A stretch of DNA of 64,000 nt, taken from positions 124,001-188,000 of the forward strand of contig JAMLHN010000002.1 in the NCBI GenBank assembly GCA_023957115.1. Direction: 5' to 3'. The translations under genes and the position numbers were made by a program. The notes beneath the pieces are model-generated. The model saw nothing but the letters and a program-made list of their open reading frames with translations, was not told the DNA's origin and did no database searches. The stretch's first letter is position 1. Each line of letters begins with the position of its first letter. This DNA is from Thermomicrobiales bacterium. Lineage in GTDB: Bacteria > Chloroflexota > Chloroflexia > Thermomicrobiales > UBA6265. Shown here in pieces: positions 26,490 through 34,901 of the stretch.

Positions 26490-27446
26490 TCAATCAAGGC
26501 GAATTCTCGGATCGACAAAGGCGTAGACGACATCGGTGGCCAGATTTGCCACCAACGTCACGATCGCCAGCACGAAGGTGATCCCGATGATGATCGGGTA
26601 GTCACGGGCTTCGACCCCGGACAACAGAAGCCGTCCAACACCGGGCCATCCGAAGATCGACTCGATGAAGATAGCGCCCCCGATGAGCGCCGGAATGCTG
26701 GCGCCGATCAACGTAACGATCGGCAGGAGTGCATTGCGGAACGCATGTCTTGCGATCACGATACGGTCGTTGAGTCCCTTGGCGCGCGCCGTGCGCACGT
26801 AGTCCTGCCCCAACACCTCCAGCATCGCCGAACGGGTGTACCGCATAGTCTGGGCAATATAGTTGACCGCGATGATGGCGGCCGGCAGGATCAGATGCTC
26901 GATCCGGTCCACGACCGAAAACGGTTGTCCGGGCGTCGAATAACCGCCAGCGGGAAACCAGCCCAATCGCAAGGCAAAGACATAGAGTGCTAGCAGGCCG
27001 GTCAGATAGACCGGTGTGGAAATCCCCATAAAGGCAAAGAGTGTCAGAAAACCGTCGAGAATCGAATACTGCCGGACGGCGGCAACGACGCCGAAGATCA
27101 CGCCCAGCAACGTTCCCACGAACAATGCGGTCCCCATGAGCAGGAGCGTGGCCCCGACCCGGCTCGAGATCGCATGCACGACCGTTTCATGCGTGCGAAT
27201 ACTGGTGCCGAGGTTGCCCTGAACCGCCTCCTTGAGCCAGTAGCCGTATCGGGTCAGAAACGGCTTGTCCAAACCAAGCTGTTTCCGCATCGCCTCCTTC
27301 TGCGCCTCCGGGACAGCAAAGTCCGGGGGCAGATAGGCATTGAGCGGATCGCCCGGGCTCAGCTGCTGGATCGAGAAGACGATGAGCGTGATGGCGAAGA
27401 GGATTGGAATGGCGATGAGCAATCGCCGGAGGATATAGCGTCCCAT
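26490..27446 (-). CDS. oligopeptide ABC transporter permease (DppB/OppB type)
   Basis: A 318-residue B-type permease with six predicted helices. It shows the first helix LLIAIPILFAITLIVFSIQQ, the periplasmic LSPGDPLNAYLPPDF block, and the EAA loop EVLGQDYVRTARAKGLNDR. It sits between the binding protein (27544) and the C-type permease. A strong stem-loop at 27488-27531 separates it from the binding-protein gene. No linked ATPase. Confidence 0.93.
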   Translation of the reverse strand: MGRYILRRLLIAIPILFAITLIVFSIQQLSPGDPLNAYLPPDFAVPEAQKEAMRKQLGLDKPFLTRYGYWLKEAVQGNLGTSIRTHETVVHAISSRVGATLLLMGTALFVGTLLGVIFGVVAAVRQYSILDGFLTLFAFMGISTPVYLTGLLALYVFALRLGWFPAGGYSTPGQPFSVVDRIEHLILPAAIIAVNYIAQTMRYTRSAMLEVLGQDYVRTARAKGLNDRIVIARHAFRNALLPIVTLIGASIPALIGGAIFIESIFGWPGVGRLLLSGVEARDYPIIIGITFVLAIVTLVANLATDVVYAFVDPRIRLD

Positions 27447-27487
27447 TCCGTCGCAGCGTAATCCTTTCCCGTAACCGGGAGTCTCCG

Positions 27488-27531
27488 TTCGTCACGCGGG
27501 AAGCCCGGTCTGGGCTTCCCGCGATGACGAA
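27488..27531. promoter_or_regulatory. long intercistronic stem-loop after the binding-protein gene
   Basis: An 11-bp perfect core (GCGGGAAGCCC with GGGCTTCCCGC, five-base loop) is extended by TTCGTCA/TGACGAA past a small bulge, giving about 18 pairs. It lies between the solute-binding protein gene and its permease. Such hairpins often protect the upstream message and lower downstream expression, matching the excess of binding protein needed over permease. That role is inferred. Confidence 0.65.
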
Positions 27532-27543
27532 TGCGCGTTCGAG

Positions 27544-29139
27544 CTACGCCGCGAGCGACCAGAGCTCAGCCTGGTCGTAGTACCGGCCGCCGCCCGGCGC
27601 CGGAACCCAGACGAAGTTCTCGATCTGGTCGGACGCGCCGCCGAAGCGGGTCGCAACCCACAGCGGGGCCCAGTAGACCTGATCGTTCATGATCTGGCAG
27701 ATCTGCTGGTACACCTCGGCGCGGGCATCGGTATCGACCGTGGAACGACCGTCAGCGAAGAGTGCGTCGAGCTGATCGTCCTTGATGTTCGATCGATTGA
27801 GCACGCTCGGGTTCGACTCGATCGACTCGAAGTGCGAGGAGAGGACATCCGGGTCGGGGCCATTGGCGGCGCCGGCGAATGTGATGTCCCACTGCTCGGG
27901 ATCCGGCGTGATCTGGTTGTAGGTCGGAACGTCGACCACACGAATCTCGACATTCACGCCAGCATCGGCCATGAACTGCTGAATCGTGACGAGCACGTCC
28001 TGCGAGAGCTGGTCGCCGTAGTAGGTGAGGATCTCGACCGGCTGGCTGGCGTCGAATCCGGCATCGGACAGCAACTGCGACGCCATCTCGACATCCTGCG
28101 CATAGTCGTTCAGACCATCCGGAACGAACTGCGGCAGAATGAACCCGCAGTTGGCCATCGTGGCCTGTCCACCGTAGAGCTGCTCGACGATGGTCGGGCG
28201 GTCGATGGCATACATGAACGCCTGGCGCACACGCTGATCGGTGAAGCGCGGATCGGTCAAGTCGAAGCCGAGGTAGTTGAGCACCTGCGACGGACCTGCG
28301 ATAACGCTCAAGCCCTCTTCACCCTCGAGACCGAGGGCCTCGTCGAGGGTCATATACGTGAACTGGATGTCACCAGAGCGAAGGGCGATCACCGAGCTGC
28401 CCGCTTCGGGGAAGAAGCGGTTGATGATGCCATCGAGCTGCGGGCGTCCCCGCCAATAGTCTTCAAAGGCTTCGAGCTCGATGTACTGTCCGGGCTCGTA
28501 GGCCTTCCACTTGAAGGGACCGGTTCCGATCGGGTTGTCCAGCCACCAGGACGAGGTGGTCAGATCGGCCGGGGAGATGTCCGCGAGTGCATGCTCGGGA
28601 AGCATGACGAGGAAGGTGAACGCATCGAGCAGCGTCACATTGCCCTCGTCGAGGTTCAGGATGACGGTAAGATCGTCCGGAGTCTCGATCGAGGTGACTC
28701 CAACGAACTTCGCGCCGATGTAGCTGGCGCTGTCCGGGTGAGCCGCGGTCTCGATCGTGAACTTGACATCGGCCGCGGTAAACGGCTCGCCGTCATGCCA
28801 CAGCACCCCGTCGCGCAGGTGAATCGTGTACTGGGTAGCATCTTCGTTTAGCTCCCAGCTCTCGGCCAGCTCACCCTGGATCTCGGAGAAATCCGGCGTG
28901 TAGAGCATGAGCTTCGAGAAATACTTCTCATACCAGGTGAATCCGGCGCCCGCCTGCAGCGGGTTCGGGCATTCCGGACAGCCGCCCGGGCCGACATCGA
29001 ACGCGCCGATCAGGACGCCACCGCCCGACTCCGGCGACGAGTCCTGCGCCAACGCGACCGAGGGCGCGATCAGCCCAATCATCAACGCTACGATGCCAAT
29101 CCACTGCATCGGCCGTTTCCATCGAATCCGTGATCTCAA
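27544..29139 (-). CDS. peptide-type ABC transporter substrate-binding protein (SBP family 5)
   Basis: A 531-residue binding protein. The start TTG 29139 is preferred because AAGGAAGGAG precedes it and it gives a proper Sec signal (RSRIRWKRP, then MQWIGIVALMIGLIAPSVAL ending at AQDSS); ATG 29109 is the alternative. Family-5 blocks: YTIHLRDGVLWHDGEPFTAA, RVRQAFMYAIDRPTIVEQLY, and PDPDVLSSHFES near the C terminus. Unlike the other two binding proteins in the window it lacks a twin-arginine signal. It has its own predicted promoter at 29367-29395. Confidence 0.92.
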   Translation of the reverse strand: MRSRIRWKRPMQWIGIVALMIGLIAPSVALAQDSSPESGGGVLIGAFDVGPGGCPECPNPLQAGAGFTWYEKYFSKLMLYTPDFSEIQGELAESWELNEDATQYTIHLRDGVLWHDGEPFTAADVKFTIETAAHPDSASYIGAKFVGVTSIETPDDLTVILNLDEGNVTLLDAFTFLVMLPEHALADISPADLTTSSWWLDNPIGTGPFKWKAYEPGQYIELEAFEDYWRGRPQLDGIINRFFPEAGSSVIALRSGDIQFTYMTLDEALGLEGEEGLSVIAGPSQVLNYLGFDLTDPRFTDQRVRQAFMYAIDRPTIVEQLYGGQATMANCGFILPQFVPDGLNDYAQDVEMASQLLSDAGFDASQPVEILTYYGDQLSQDVLVTIQQFMADAGVNVEIRVVDVPTYNQITPDPEQWDITFAGAANGPDPDVLSSHFESIESNPSVLNRSNIKDDQLDALFADGRSTVDTDARAEVYQQICQIMNDQVYWAPLWVATRFGGASDQIENFVWVPAPGGGRYYDQAELWSLAA

Positions 29140-29366
29140 TCCGTGCTCCTTCCTTGGAGGGTTTTTCGAGCTGACGTCCGAACGCCAGCCGACCTGGGTT
29201 TCGACCCTGCCGTTTGCCGGTCTCTCTACGATCCGGCCAGCGTGTGGGCGCCGACCTCCTTTCCGTGATGGACCTCGAGTCCCTTGTTCCATTGTGGGCG
29301 CCCAACTCGACACTCCCCATTCAGGAAACATCGATGCCGGGCGGCGCAAAGTGGTGATCGCTTAGC

Positions 29367-29395
29367 ATGGTACCGGCGACTGGAAACAATTTCAA
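29367..29395 (-). promoter_or_regulatory. predicted sigma-70 promoter for the second binding-protein gene
   Basis: On the minus strand, TTGAAA (29395-29390), a 17-base spacer, and TACCAT (29372-29367), about 228 bases upstream of the TTG start. This makes the 25.5-29.1 kb transport genes separable from the upstream catabolic operon. Confidence 0.45.
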
Positions 29396-29419
29396 ACCCG
29401 CCAGGCACGCAAACACGAC

Positions 29420-30676
29420 TCACATCGATGCCCGTCTCGTATGGCCAGAAAGAAAATGCGGCATCACCTTTCGGATTGCTGCGGCAATGTCATCCGCGTC
29501 CTCATCGGTCCATTGTTCGTCGACACTGATCAGGATCAGCCGCTCCCGGCGACGCTCGAAGACCGGACACAGTCCGGGGGCGTAGTCGAAGGCACGGTCC
29601 GTATACGGCGAATCGAAGGGAAATCCGGACGTGCCGTAGGTGTTTGCGTCTCTGAGCACCGGCCAGGTATACAACGGCGTCACATATCGGGCGCCGAAGG
29701 GCACGCCTTCCGCGGTCAACGCCTCGGCAACCGCGCCCGGATCGATCCCATCGTCGACAAAGAGATGAAGAATCCAATAGCTGGACCGCGCGCCCGCCAT
29801 CGATTCCGGGATGGTGATTCCATCGATACCGCCGATCCCTTCATGAATCCGCTCGATCGCCCGGCGGCGGTCGGAGACGTTCTCGTCGAGCCGGCGTAAC
29901 CCAACCAGGGCAACCGCGGCTTCCAGCTCGTTCATCCGGTAGTTCTGACCCAGGAAGAGGCTATATCGCTCGTCTTCGTCTCGCGGCCAGGCTTTGTCCG
30001 CGAAGAGCCGGGCGCGACGGGCCAGCGCATCGTCATTGGTGACGACCATGCCGCCTTCACCGCAGTTCAGATGCTTGGTGTTGTTGAAGCTGAAACAACC
30101 GATTTGTCCGATCGTTCCCGCCAGCCTGCCGTCGATCTCCGAAAGCTGCGCCTGCGCGCAATCCTCGATGACCGGGATCCCGTGCCGATCGCCAATTGCT
30201 TTGATCGCATCGATATCGGCCAGGCCCCCGAACAGGTGCACGACCAAGATCGCCTTGGTGCGCGGTGTAATCTTCGCTTCGACCGATACCGGATCGAGGC
30301 AGAGCGTTTCCGGGTCGAGATCGGCAAAGACCGGAATCGCGTTCTGGAACAGAATGCCGAGAATCGTCCCGAAATCCGAGCAGGGGGTCGTGATGATCTC
30401 GTCACCCGGTTCGGGGTCGATCATCGCGACGGCGGTATGGTCAGCGGCCGATCCGGACGAAACCGCAATCGCGTGCTTCACACCGTATCGCTCCGCGAAG
30501 GCGCGCTCGAGCTCCTTGACCTTGGTGCCCCCATGCCGGCCAAGCTGCCCCGACTGAATCACCTCGGTCAGCGCGTCGATCTCGTCCTGACCCATCAGCC
30601 GGTCGTGCCCGGGGAGCGGAGTGGTGCGAATTGGAGCTCCGCCGTTGACCGCGAGCGATTCGAGTTTGCCGTTCAT
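29420..30676 (-). CDS. DegT/DnrJ/EryC1/StrS family PLP aminotransferase
   Basis: A 418-residue sugar- or cyclitol-type aminotransferase. The PLP lysine lies in CFSFNNTKHLNCGEGGMV; IEDCAQAQLSEIDGRLAGTI, SSGSAADHTAVAMID and the LGQNYRMNELEAAVALVGL block are typical. AAAGGA precedes ATG 30676. These enzymes aminate keto-sugars or inosose, usually from glutamate or glutamine. In an operon with two Gfo/Idh dehydrogenases it could act after one of them makes a keto-sugar, but here the context is catabolic, so it might run in the deaminating direction. That is inference. Confidence 0.9.
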   Translation of the reverse strand: MNGKLESLAVNGGAPIRTTPLPGHDRLMGQDEIDALTEVIQSGQLGRHGGTKVKELERAFAERYGVKHAIAVSSGSAADHTAVAMIDPEPGDEIITTPCSDFGTILGILFQNAIPVFADLDPETLCLDPVSVEAKITPRTKAILVVHLFGGLADIDAIKAIGDRHGIPVIEDCAQAQLSEIDGRLAGTIGQIGCFSFNNTKHLNCGEGGMVVTNDDALARRARLFADKAWPRDEDERYSLFLGQNYRMNELEAAVALVGLRRLDENVSDRRRAIERIHEGIGGIDGITIPESMAGARSSYWILHLFVDDGIDPGAVAEALTAEGVPFGARYVTPLYTWPVLRDANTYGTSGFPFDSPYTDRAFDYAPGLCPVFERRRERLILISVDEQWTDEDADDIAAAIRKVMPHFLSGHTRRASM

Positions 30677-30701
30677 TGGATCCTTTCTCGCATTCTACGG
30701 G

Positions 30702-31817
30702 TCAGGCTATGGCGACGCGCGCCCAGCGCATCCCGATGACGTCGTTCGATCCGGCATACCAGGCGCCCAGGATGTCACCATCCGGTGTCACCACCGCCCG
30801 CGGATGCCCGAACGGCCAGGTCATCATTGACTGCCAGAACTCCTCGAAGGATTCGGCATCGCTGGAAGCGGCCGCGGCCGGTTCATAAATACGCAGCATC
30901 GAATCGTCGCGCCAGGTCCGGCCGAAATCCTCACTCAGACGAACGATGATGCCGCCACGCGCCGTCCGCTCGGTATGAATCGCGGCCAGCCGATATCCAC
31001 CCAGCGCAAGCGGTTGACAATGCTGCCCAGCCCACCCGGTCGATGCCGGGCGACTCCAGGGTTCAGTAGCTCCGCTGCTCCAGGCGATGTGATTGTCGAT
31101 ATCGGCGCCCGCCTGCCGGTCGTGGGTCCAGAACATCGCTACCAGCTCGCCCGTTCCTGGATGGACGGCAATGCGCTGGTCCCAAAAGAAGATGCGCTCG
31201 TCTGGATCGGCCGCGACGATGATTCGCTCGTTCCACGTTCTGCCGTTATCGCGAGAAAGCCGGAGCGATGCCGTGTGCGAACCTGGCCGCGGGTCCTCGT
31301 ATGACTTCCAGGTCTCGTAGGGAAATGCCAGCACTCCGGACTCGATCTCGAAAATCGGTCCGGTGCAGGAGCACCCGGCCTCCGGACCCAGCTCGACCTC
31401 CTGCCATCCGCTCCAGGTGGCGCCTCCATCGGTAGACACGGCAATCAGATTCCGCATTTCGAGCACACCAGCCGTTTCGGGGTGAACGAAGGAGCGATTG
31501 GGATCGGAACGATCGACCCAGACGAACGATCCGGTCAGAACGCCCGGCTCGAGCTCGGCCAGGTATCCGGCATACAGATCGCCTTCGATCCCGTCGATGA
31601 CATGAGAAAGCCCGGGATGCACAACGTTCCAGTCGCTGCCATGCTCGCTGCCCATGATGCGCAGTTTCCCGCCCGGAATGTCGCGCCCCAGAGCGGCCCG
31701 AAACGAGCACCGATACGATCCATCGCGCAACGTGACCAGCGAGGTAAAGGCGCACGATCGCCGCTCTGGCGGCGCCTGTTCCGCATCGTAGATGACGCCC
31801 TGATCGACGAGACGCAT
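30702..31817 (-). CDS. sialidase-like BNR-repeat protein
   Basis: A 371-residue predicted six-bladed propeller of the sialidase superfamily. Three Asp-box motifs are visible: STDGGATWSGW, SRDNGRTWNE and SEDFGRTWRDD. The canonical F/YRIP motif is not obvious, so true neuraminidase activity is not supported. No signal peptide is present, which suggests a cytosolic role. ATG 31817 is chosen because it follows the upstream stop by four bases with AAGGA. It lies between a Gfo/Idh dehydrogenase and the DegT aminotransferase; this combination recurs in sugar-acid or cyclitol catabolic clusters. Confidence 0.8.
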   Translation of the reverse strand: MRLVDQGVIYDAEQAPPERRSCAFTSLVTLRDGSYRCSFRAALGRDIPGGKLRIMGSEHGSDWNVVHPGLSHVIDGIEGDLYAGYLAELEPGVLTGSFVWVDRSDPNRSFVHPETAGVLEMRNLIAVSTDGGATWSGWQEVELGPEAGCSCTGPIFEIESGVLAFPYETWKSYEDPRPGSHTASLRLSRDNGRTWNERIIVAADPDERIFFWDQRIAVHPGTGELVAMFWTHDRQAGADIDNHIAWSSGATEPWSRPASTGWAGQHCQPLALGGYRLAAIHTERTARGGIIVRLSEDFGRTWRDDSMLRIYEPAAAASSDAESFEEFWQSMMTWPFGHPRAVVTPDGDILGAWYAGSNDVIGMRWARVAIA

Positions 31818-31821
31818 GTCC

Positions 31822-32865
31822 TTACCCGATATCGAAACGGTTGTTGCCACTGGCCTGAGATCCCAGAATTCCTTCGATGATGGCGACCGCTTTGCGCGCC
31901 TCATGCGGGGGCGACTGCGGTTCCGTTCCGTTCTCCAGCGCATCGATCAGATCGACCACCGCTGCCTGCATCCCAACCATCGAATAGCCGGGCAGGATTG
32001 GGCTGGTAACGACTCCAGACTCGGTTTGTTCCCGTAGCCAGGCCTGCCCATCGCCAACCGTGATGATCCCCTTCGAACCGATCAGCTCGACCTCGAGAAT
32101 CGAGACCGCGCTCTTCATCGCGCTCAGGAACGCGCGTATGCCCGAGTCATAGGCCCAGTAGGCGTTCGCTGCCGGCTCGAGCGACGCATCGCGTCCTCCA
32201 TCGCCGTGGTAGCGAGTACCGTAGTTGGCGTGGGCGGCTTCGAGCTCACCGACGACCCAGATGGGATTCGCCTCGGCGAAATAGTTCATGATGTCGATAA
32301 CGTGACTGTCGTTGCGCCAGAGCATCGCGCGCTCGCCACCGATCTTGCCGGTGATCGTGACCAGATCGCCAATCCGTCCACTCCGTAGCGCCTCCCGGGC
32401 AGCCACCCAGGTGGGATTCCAACGACGCGTGTGATTGACATTGACGACGATACCGGCCGCTTCGACCGCGGCGATCATCTCGTCCACTTCGTCGGTATGG
32501 GTCGAGATTGGTTTTTCGCAGAAGATCGCGTTTACCCCGGCATCGACTGCCGCTTTGAGCACCGGTCCATGCAGATCGTCGGGCGTGGCGATGGCCACGA
32601 TATCGAGCGGAACCTCCCGTAGCATGACATTGTAGTCATCGAAGACCAGCAAACCGGGCCAAGTCGAATCCCATCGTTCGAGAAAGAGATCGCATGCCTC
32701 GGGGCTGATATCGCAACCCGCCACGACCTGCACCTGGGGAATGCGGGCCATACCGCTCAGGTGGGTGCCGGGCATTGCATCGCCCAGAACGGAATGCGTG
32801 CCAGGACCAGCAGGATCATTCGTGATCCAGCTCAAACCGACGATACCAACGCGATACGAGTTCAT
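31822..32865 (-). CDS. Gfo/Idh/MocA family oxidoreductase
   Basis: A 347-residue NAD(P)-dependent oxidoreductase. The N-terminal Rossmann motif is VGIVGLSWITNDPAGPG, followed by the family's EKPIS (CEKPISTHTDEVDEM) with the catalytic lysine near residue 125, then VNVNHTRRWNPTW. Typical substrates are inositols, glucose-type sugars or their phosphates. Its intervening GPGTHSVLGDAMPGTH insert after the first strand is unusual. It follows the DapA-like gene closely and precedes the sialidase-like gene by four bases. Confidence 0.9.
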   Translation of the reverse strand: MNSYRVGIVGLSWITNDPAGPGTHSVLGDAMPGTHLSGMARIPQVQVVAGCDISPEACDLFLERWDSTWPGLLVFDDYNVMLREVPLDIVAIATPDDLHGPVLKAAVDAGVNAIFCEKPISTHTDEVDEMIAAVEAAGIVVNVNHTRRWNPTWVAAREALRSGRIGDLVTITGKIGGERAMLWRNDSHVIDIMNYFAEANPIWVVGELEAAHANYGTRYHGDGGRDASLEPAANAYWAYDSGIRAFLSAMKSAVSILEVELIGSKGIITVGDGQAWLREQTESGVVTSPILPGYSMVGMQAAVVDLIDALENGTEPQSPPHEARKAVAIIEGILGSQASGNNRFDIG

Positions 32866-32883
32866 GGATGCTCCTTCAGATCG

Positions 32884-33810
32884 CTAGGAAAACCGGGAAT
32901 CGATCAATTCGGGAAATTCGATGTTCAGCAGATCGCGCAGCTCCTCGACATGCCGCTGTGTGCCGCTGGCATAGGGTTCCTTGATGGCAAGCGGCATATC
33001 CGGAAAGATCCCGGCCGCGGTGGCGACCTTCGCCAGCGCCGATGATGAGTTGATATCGGGGCACATGGGGAGCCATCGCCGGAAGAACCGGCGGCAGAGC
33101 TTGGCGTGTTCTGCGGCCGATGCCCAATCGCCACGCGCGCAGGCTTCCATCATCGCCATGGCGAATGCCGGTGACGTGCTCGCGATGAACGAGTAGTACC
33201 CAGGCGAGCCGAAGAGCGCGCCGGTCACGATGTCGGCATCGACCATGAAATGCGCCAGGTCCGGCGTGGCGTCGATGATGTCCATGAGCAAGGAGATGCT
33301 GCCGCCCGTGTGCTTGCTCCCGGCCAATCCCGGCGCAATCTGCCGCACCCGCGCGAAATCGGCGCCGTTCATCATCCGTCCACTCCGCATGATGTTGTAG
33401 TGAACGAGCAGCATCTCCGGCAACGCGTCCGAGATCGCCCCGTAGAAGCGGTCGAGCTCATCGTCGGCCAGTGGAATCCAGGAGGGAAGGCTCACCTGCA
33501 GGATCCCGGCCCCGCTCTCCCGTGCGACGAGACCACGTTCGATGACGCCGTTGGTATGCGCCCACCCGCAGCCGACCTGGACCGGCAATCCGACCGACGC
33601 GGCGGTTTCGGCAAAGGGCGGAACGAGTTGCTTCAGCTCGTCGACTTCCAGGACGTGCACCTCACCATCGGTACCGGTGGTGTAGGCGCCATGCAACCCG
33701 GCTGTGGCATACCGCTGCACCAGCTCCCGCACGACACCGGCATCGACAGAACCGTCCGCTTGCCAGGGAGTCGGCATTGCGACCCAGACACCGTGAAGCT
33801 TTTCTCTCAT
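32884..33810 (-). CDS. dihydrodipicolinate synthase/N-acetylneuraminate lyase family protein
   Basis: A 308-residue class I (Schiff-base) aldolase of the DapA/NanA family. Marks: GAYTTGTDGEVHVLEVDE, the conserved tyrosine in LLVHYNIMRSG, and the Schiff-base lysine in LAGSKHTGGSI. Family members split or form 2-keto-3-deoxy acids using pyruvate. It overlaps the next upstream gene by four bases (ATGA), so it is cotranslated. The linked D-aminoacylase-like and dehydrogenase genes argue for a catabolic role rather than lysine synthesis. Confidence 0.9.
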   Translation of the reverse strand: MREKLHGVWVAMPTPWQADGSVDAGVVRELVQRYATAGLHGAYTTGTDGEVHVLEVDELKQLVPPFAETAASVGLPVQVGCGWAHTNGVIERGLVARESGAGILQVSLPSWIPLADDELDRFYGAISDALPEMLLVHYNIMRSGRMMNGADFARVRQIAPGLAGSKHTGGSISLLMDIIDATPDLAHFMVDADIVTGALFGSPGYYSFIASTSPAFAMAMMEACARGDWASAAEHAKLCRRFFRRWLPMCPDINSSSALAKVATAAGIFPDMPLAIKEPYASGTQRHVEELRDLLNIEFPELIDSRFS

Positions 33811-34901
33811 CGCAGGTTGTTCTCCGGGTCGATATCGACAGCGCGTCCGGTGCGGGCGCTTTCATAGGCAGCATCGACGACTCGCAAGGCGTCCCGCGCA
33901 TTTTCTCCAGGATCCAGTGGACCGCGGTCGCGTGCGATGGCATCGAGCATGTCGGAGACGATGGCGGCTCCCGCCGAGCCGTATCCAGGAAGTCGCACCA
34001 CATCGCTCGTGAGCTGTTCGCTCTGGAGCGGATTCGCGATCGAACCCGGACCGATCCATTCCGTCGTGCCGGCGGCATCGATCGTCACGGCCGCATCGGT
34101 CCCGCGCAGGGCGAAAGAGCCCGCTCCGCCCGGCCGGGGAAGGGCGTACGCGAAATGCATCGTGCCCACCGCGCCCCCGCTGAGCCGGAACTGGATCGAG
34201 ATCGTGTCCTCGACGTTCACGGCTGAGGCGCTCATCGTGGCCGCCATCGCCTGCACGCTGATGATTGATTCACCGGAGAGCCATTGGATGAGATCGATAT
34301 CGTGGATGCCCAGCCAGTGCAGAATGCCCCCGCCCATCGCCTCGCGGTCGAAGATCGGATTCGCCGGATCGCGCACCGGAATCGACGAGGTGACGAAGAT
34401 TGCCTCGGAGCTCAGGATGTGTCCGAGGCGCCCGCGCGCGATCTCGCTCGCGACCTGCTGCCAGGGACGCCCGTATCGCCGGGTGAACGCCACCGCCAGC
34501 TTGACGCCATTCGCCCGAGCCGCGTCGACCGCGCGACCCGCGCCGGCCGCGTCGAGAGCGCCGGGTTTGTCGGTAATGACATGACAACCGGCCTGCGTGA
34601 GCGCAACGATGGCGTCAGGGGCGATCCGGTTTGGCAACGTCACCATTGCCAGATCGGGGCGCGTATCCCGCAACATCCGGTCGAGATCGGCGTAGAACGG
34701 AACCTGCTGAAACCACGCCGGGAATGACTCGGGCAGATGCGGATCGACGAATGCCGGACGGTCCCGATCCGCCCGCGTGGAATCGGGGTCGAATCGTCCA
34801 ACCACCTCGATTCGGTCGGGAAAGAGCCCGAGCGTTTCGGCCCAGCCGGTGACATGGTAGTGCTCCAGCCCAGCGACAACCGTTCGCAGCGATGCAGTCA
34901 T
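33807..34901 (-). CDS. Gfo/Idh/MocA family oxidoreductase
   Basis: A 364-residue oxidoreductase whose N terminus is divergent: LRTVVAGLEHYHVTGWAETL in place of the usual GxGxxG. The family core remains: CHVITDKPGALDAAGAG (a DKP in place of EKP), VAFTRRYGRPWQQ, and the substrate barrel GGGILHWLGIHDIDLIQWLS. ATGA overlaps join it to genes on both sides. A frameshifted paralogue is at 23219-24293. The loss of the standard dinucleotide motif with HYH in its place is shared by both copies, so it is a subfamily trait. Confidence 0.85.
   Translation of the reverse strand: MTASLRTVVAGLEHYHVTGWAETLGLFPDRIEVVGRFDPDSTRADRDRPAFVDPHLPESFPAWFQQVPFYADLDRMLRDTRPDLAMVTLPNRIAPDAIVALTQAGCHVITDKPGALDAAGAGRAVDAARANGVKLAVAFTRRYGRPWQQVASEIARGRLGHILSSEAIFVTSSIPVRDPANPIFDREAMGGGILHWLGIHDIDLIQWLSGESIISVQAMAATMSASAVNVEDTISIQFRLSGGAVGTMHFAYALPRPGGAGSFALRGTDAAVTIDAAGTTEWIGPGSIANPLQSEQLTSDVVRLPGYGSAGAAIVSDMLDAIARDRGPLDPGENARDALRVVDAAYESARTGRAVDIDPENNLR

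Noticed and set aside
29420..34901. A sialic-acid catabolic (nan) operon
   Set aside because: DapA/NanA-family and sialidase-like genes are present, but nanE, nanK, nagA and nagB are absent, and the sialidase-like protein has no signal or clear RIP motif.
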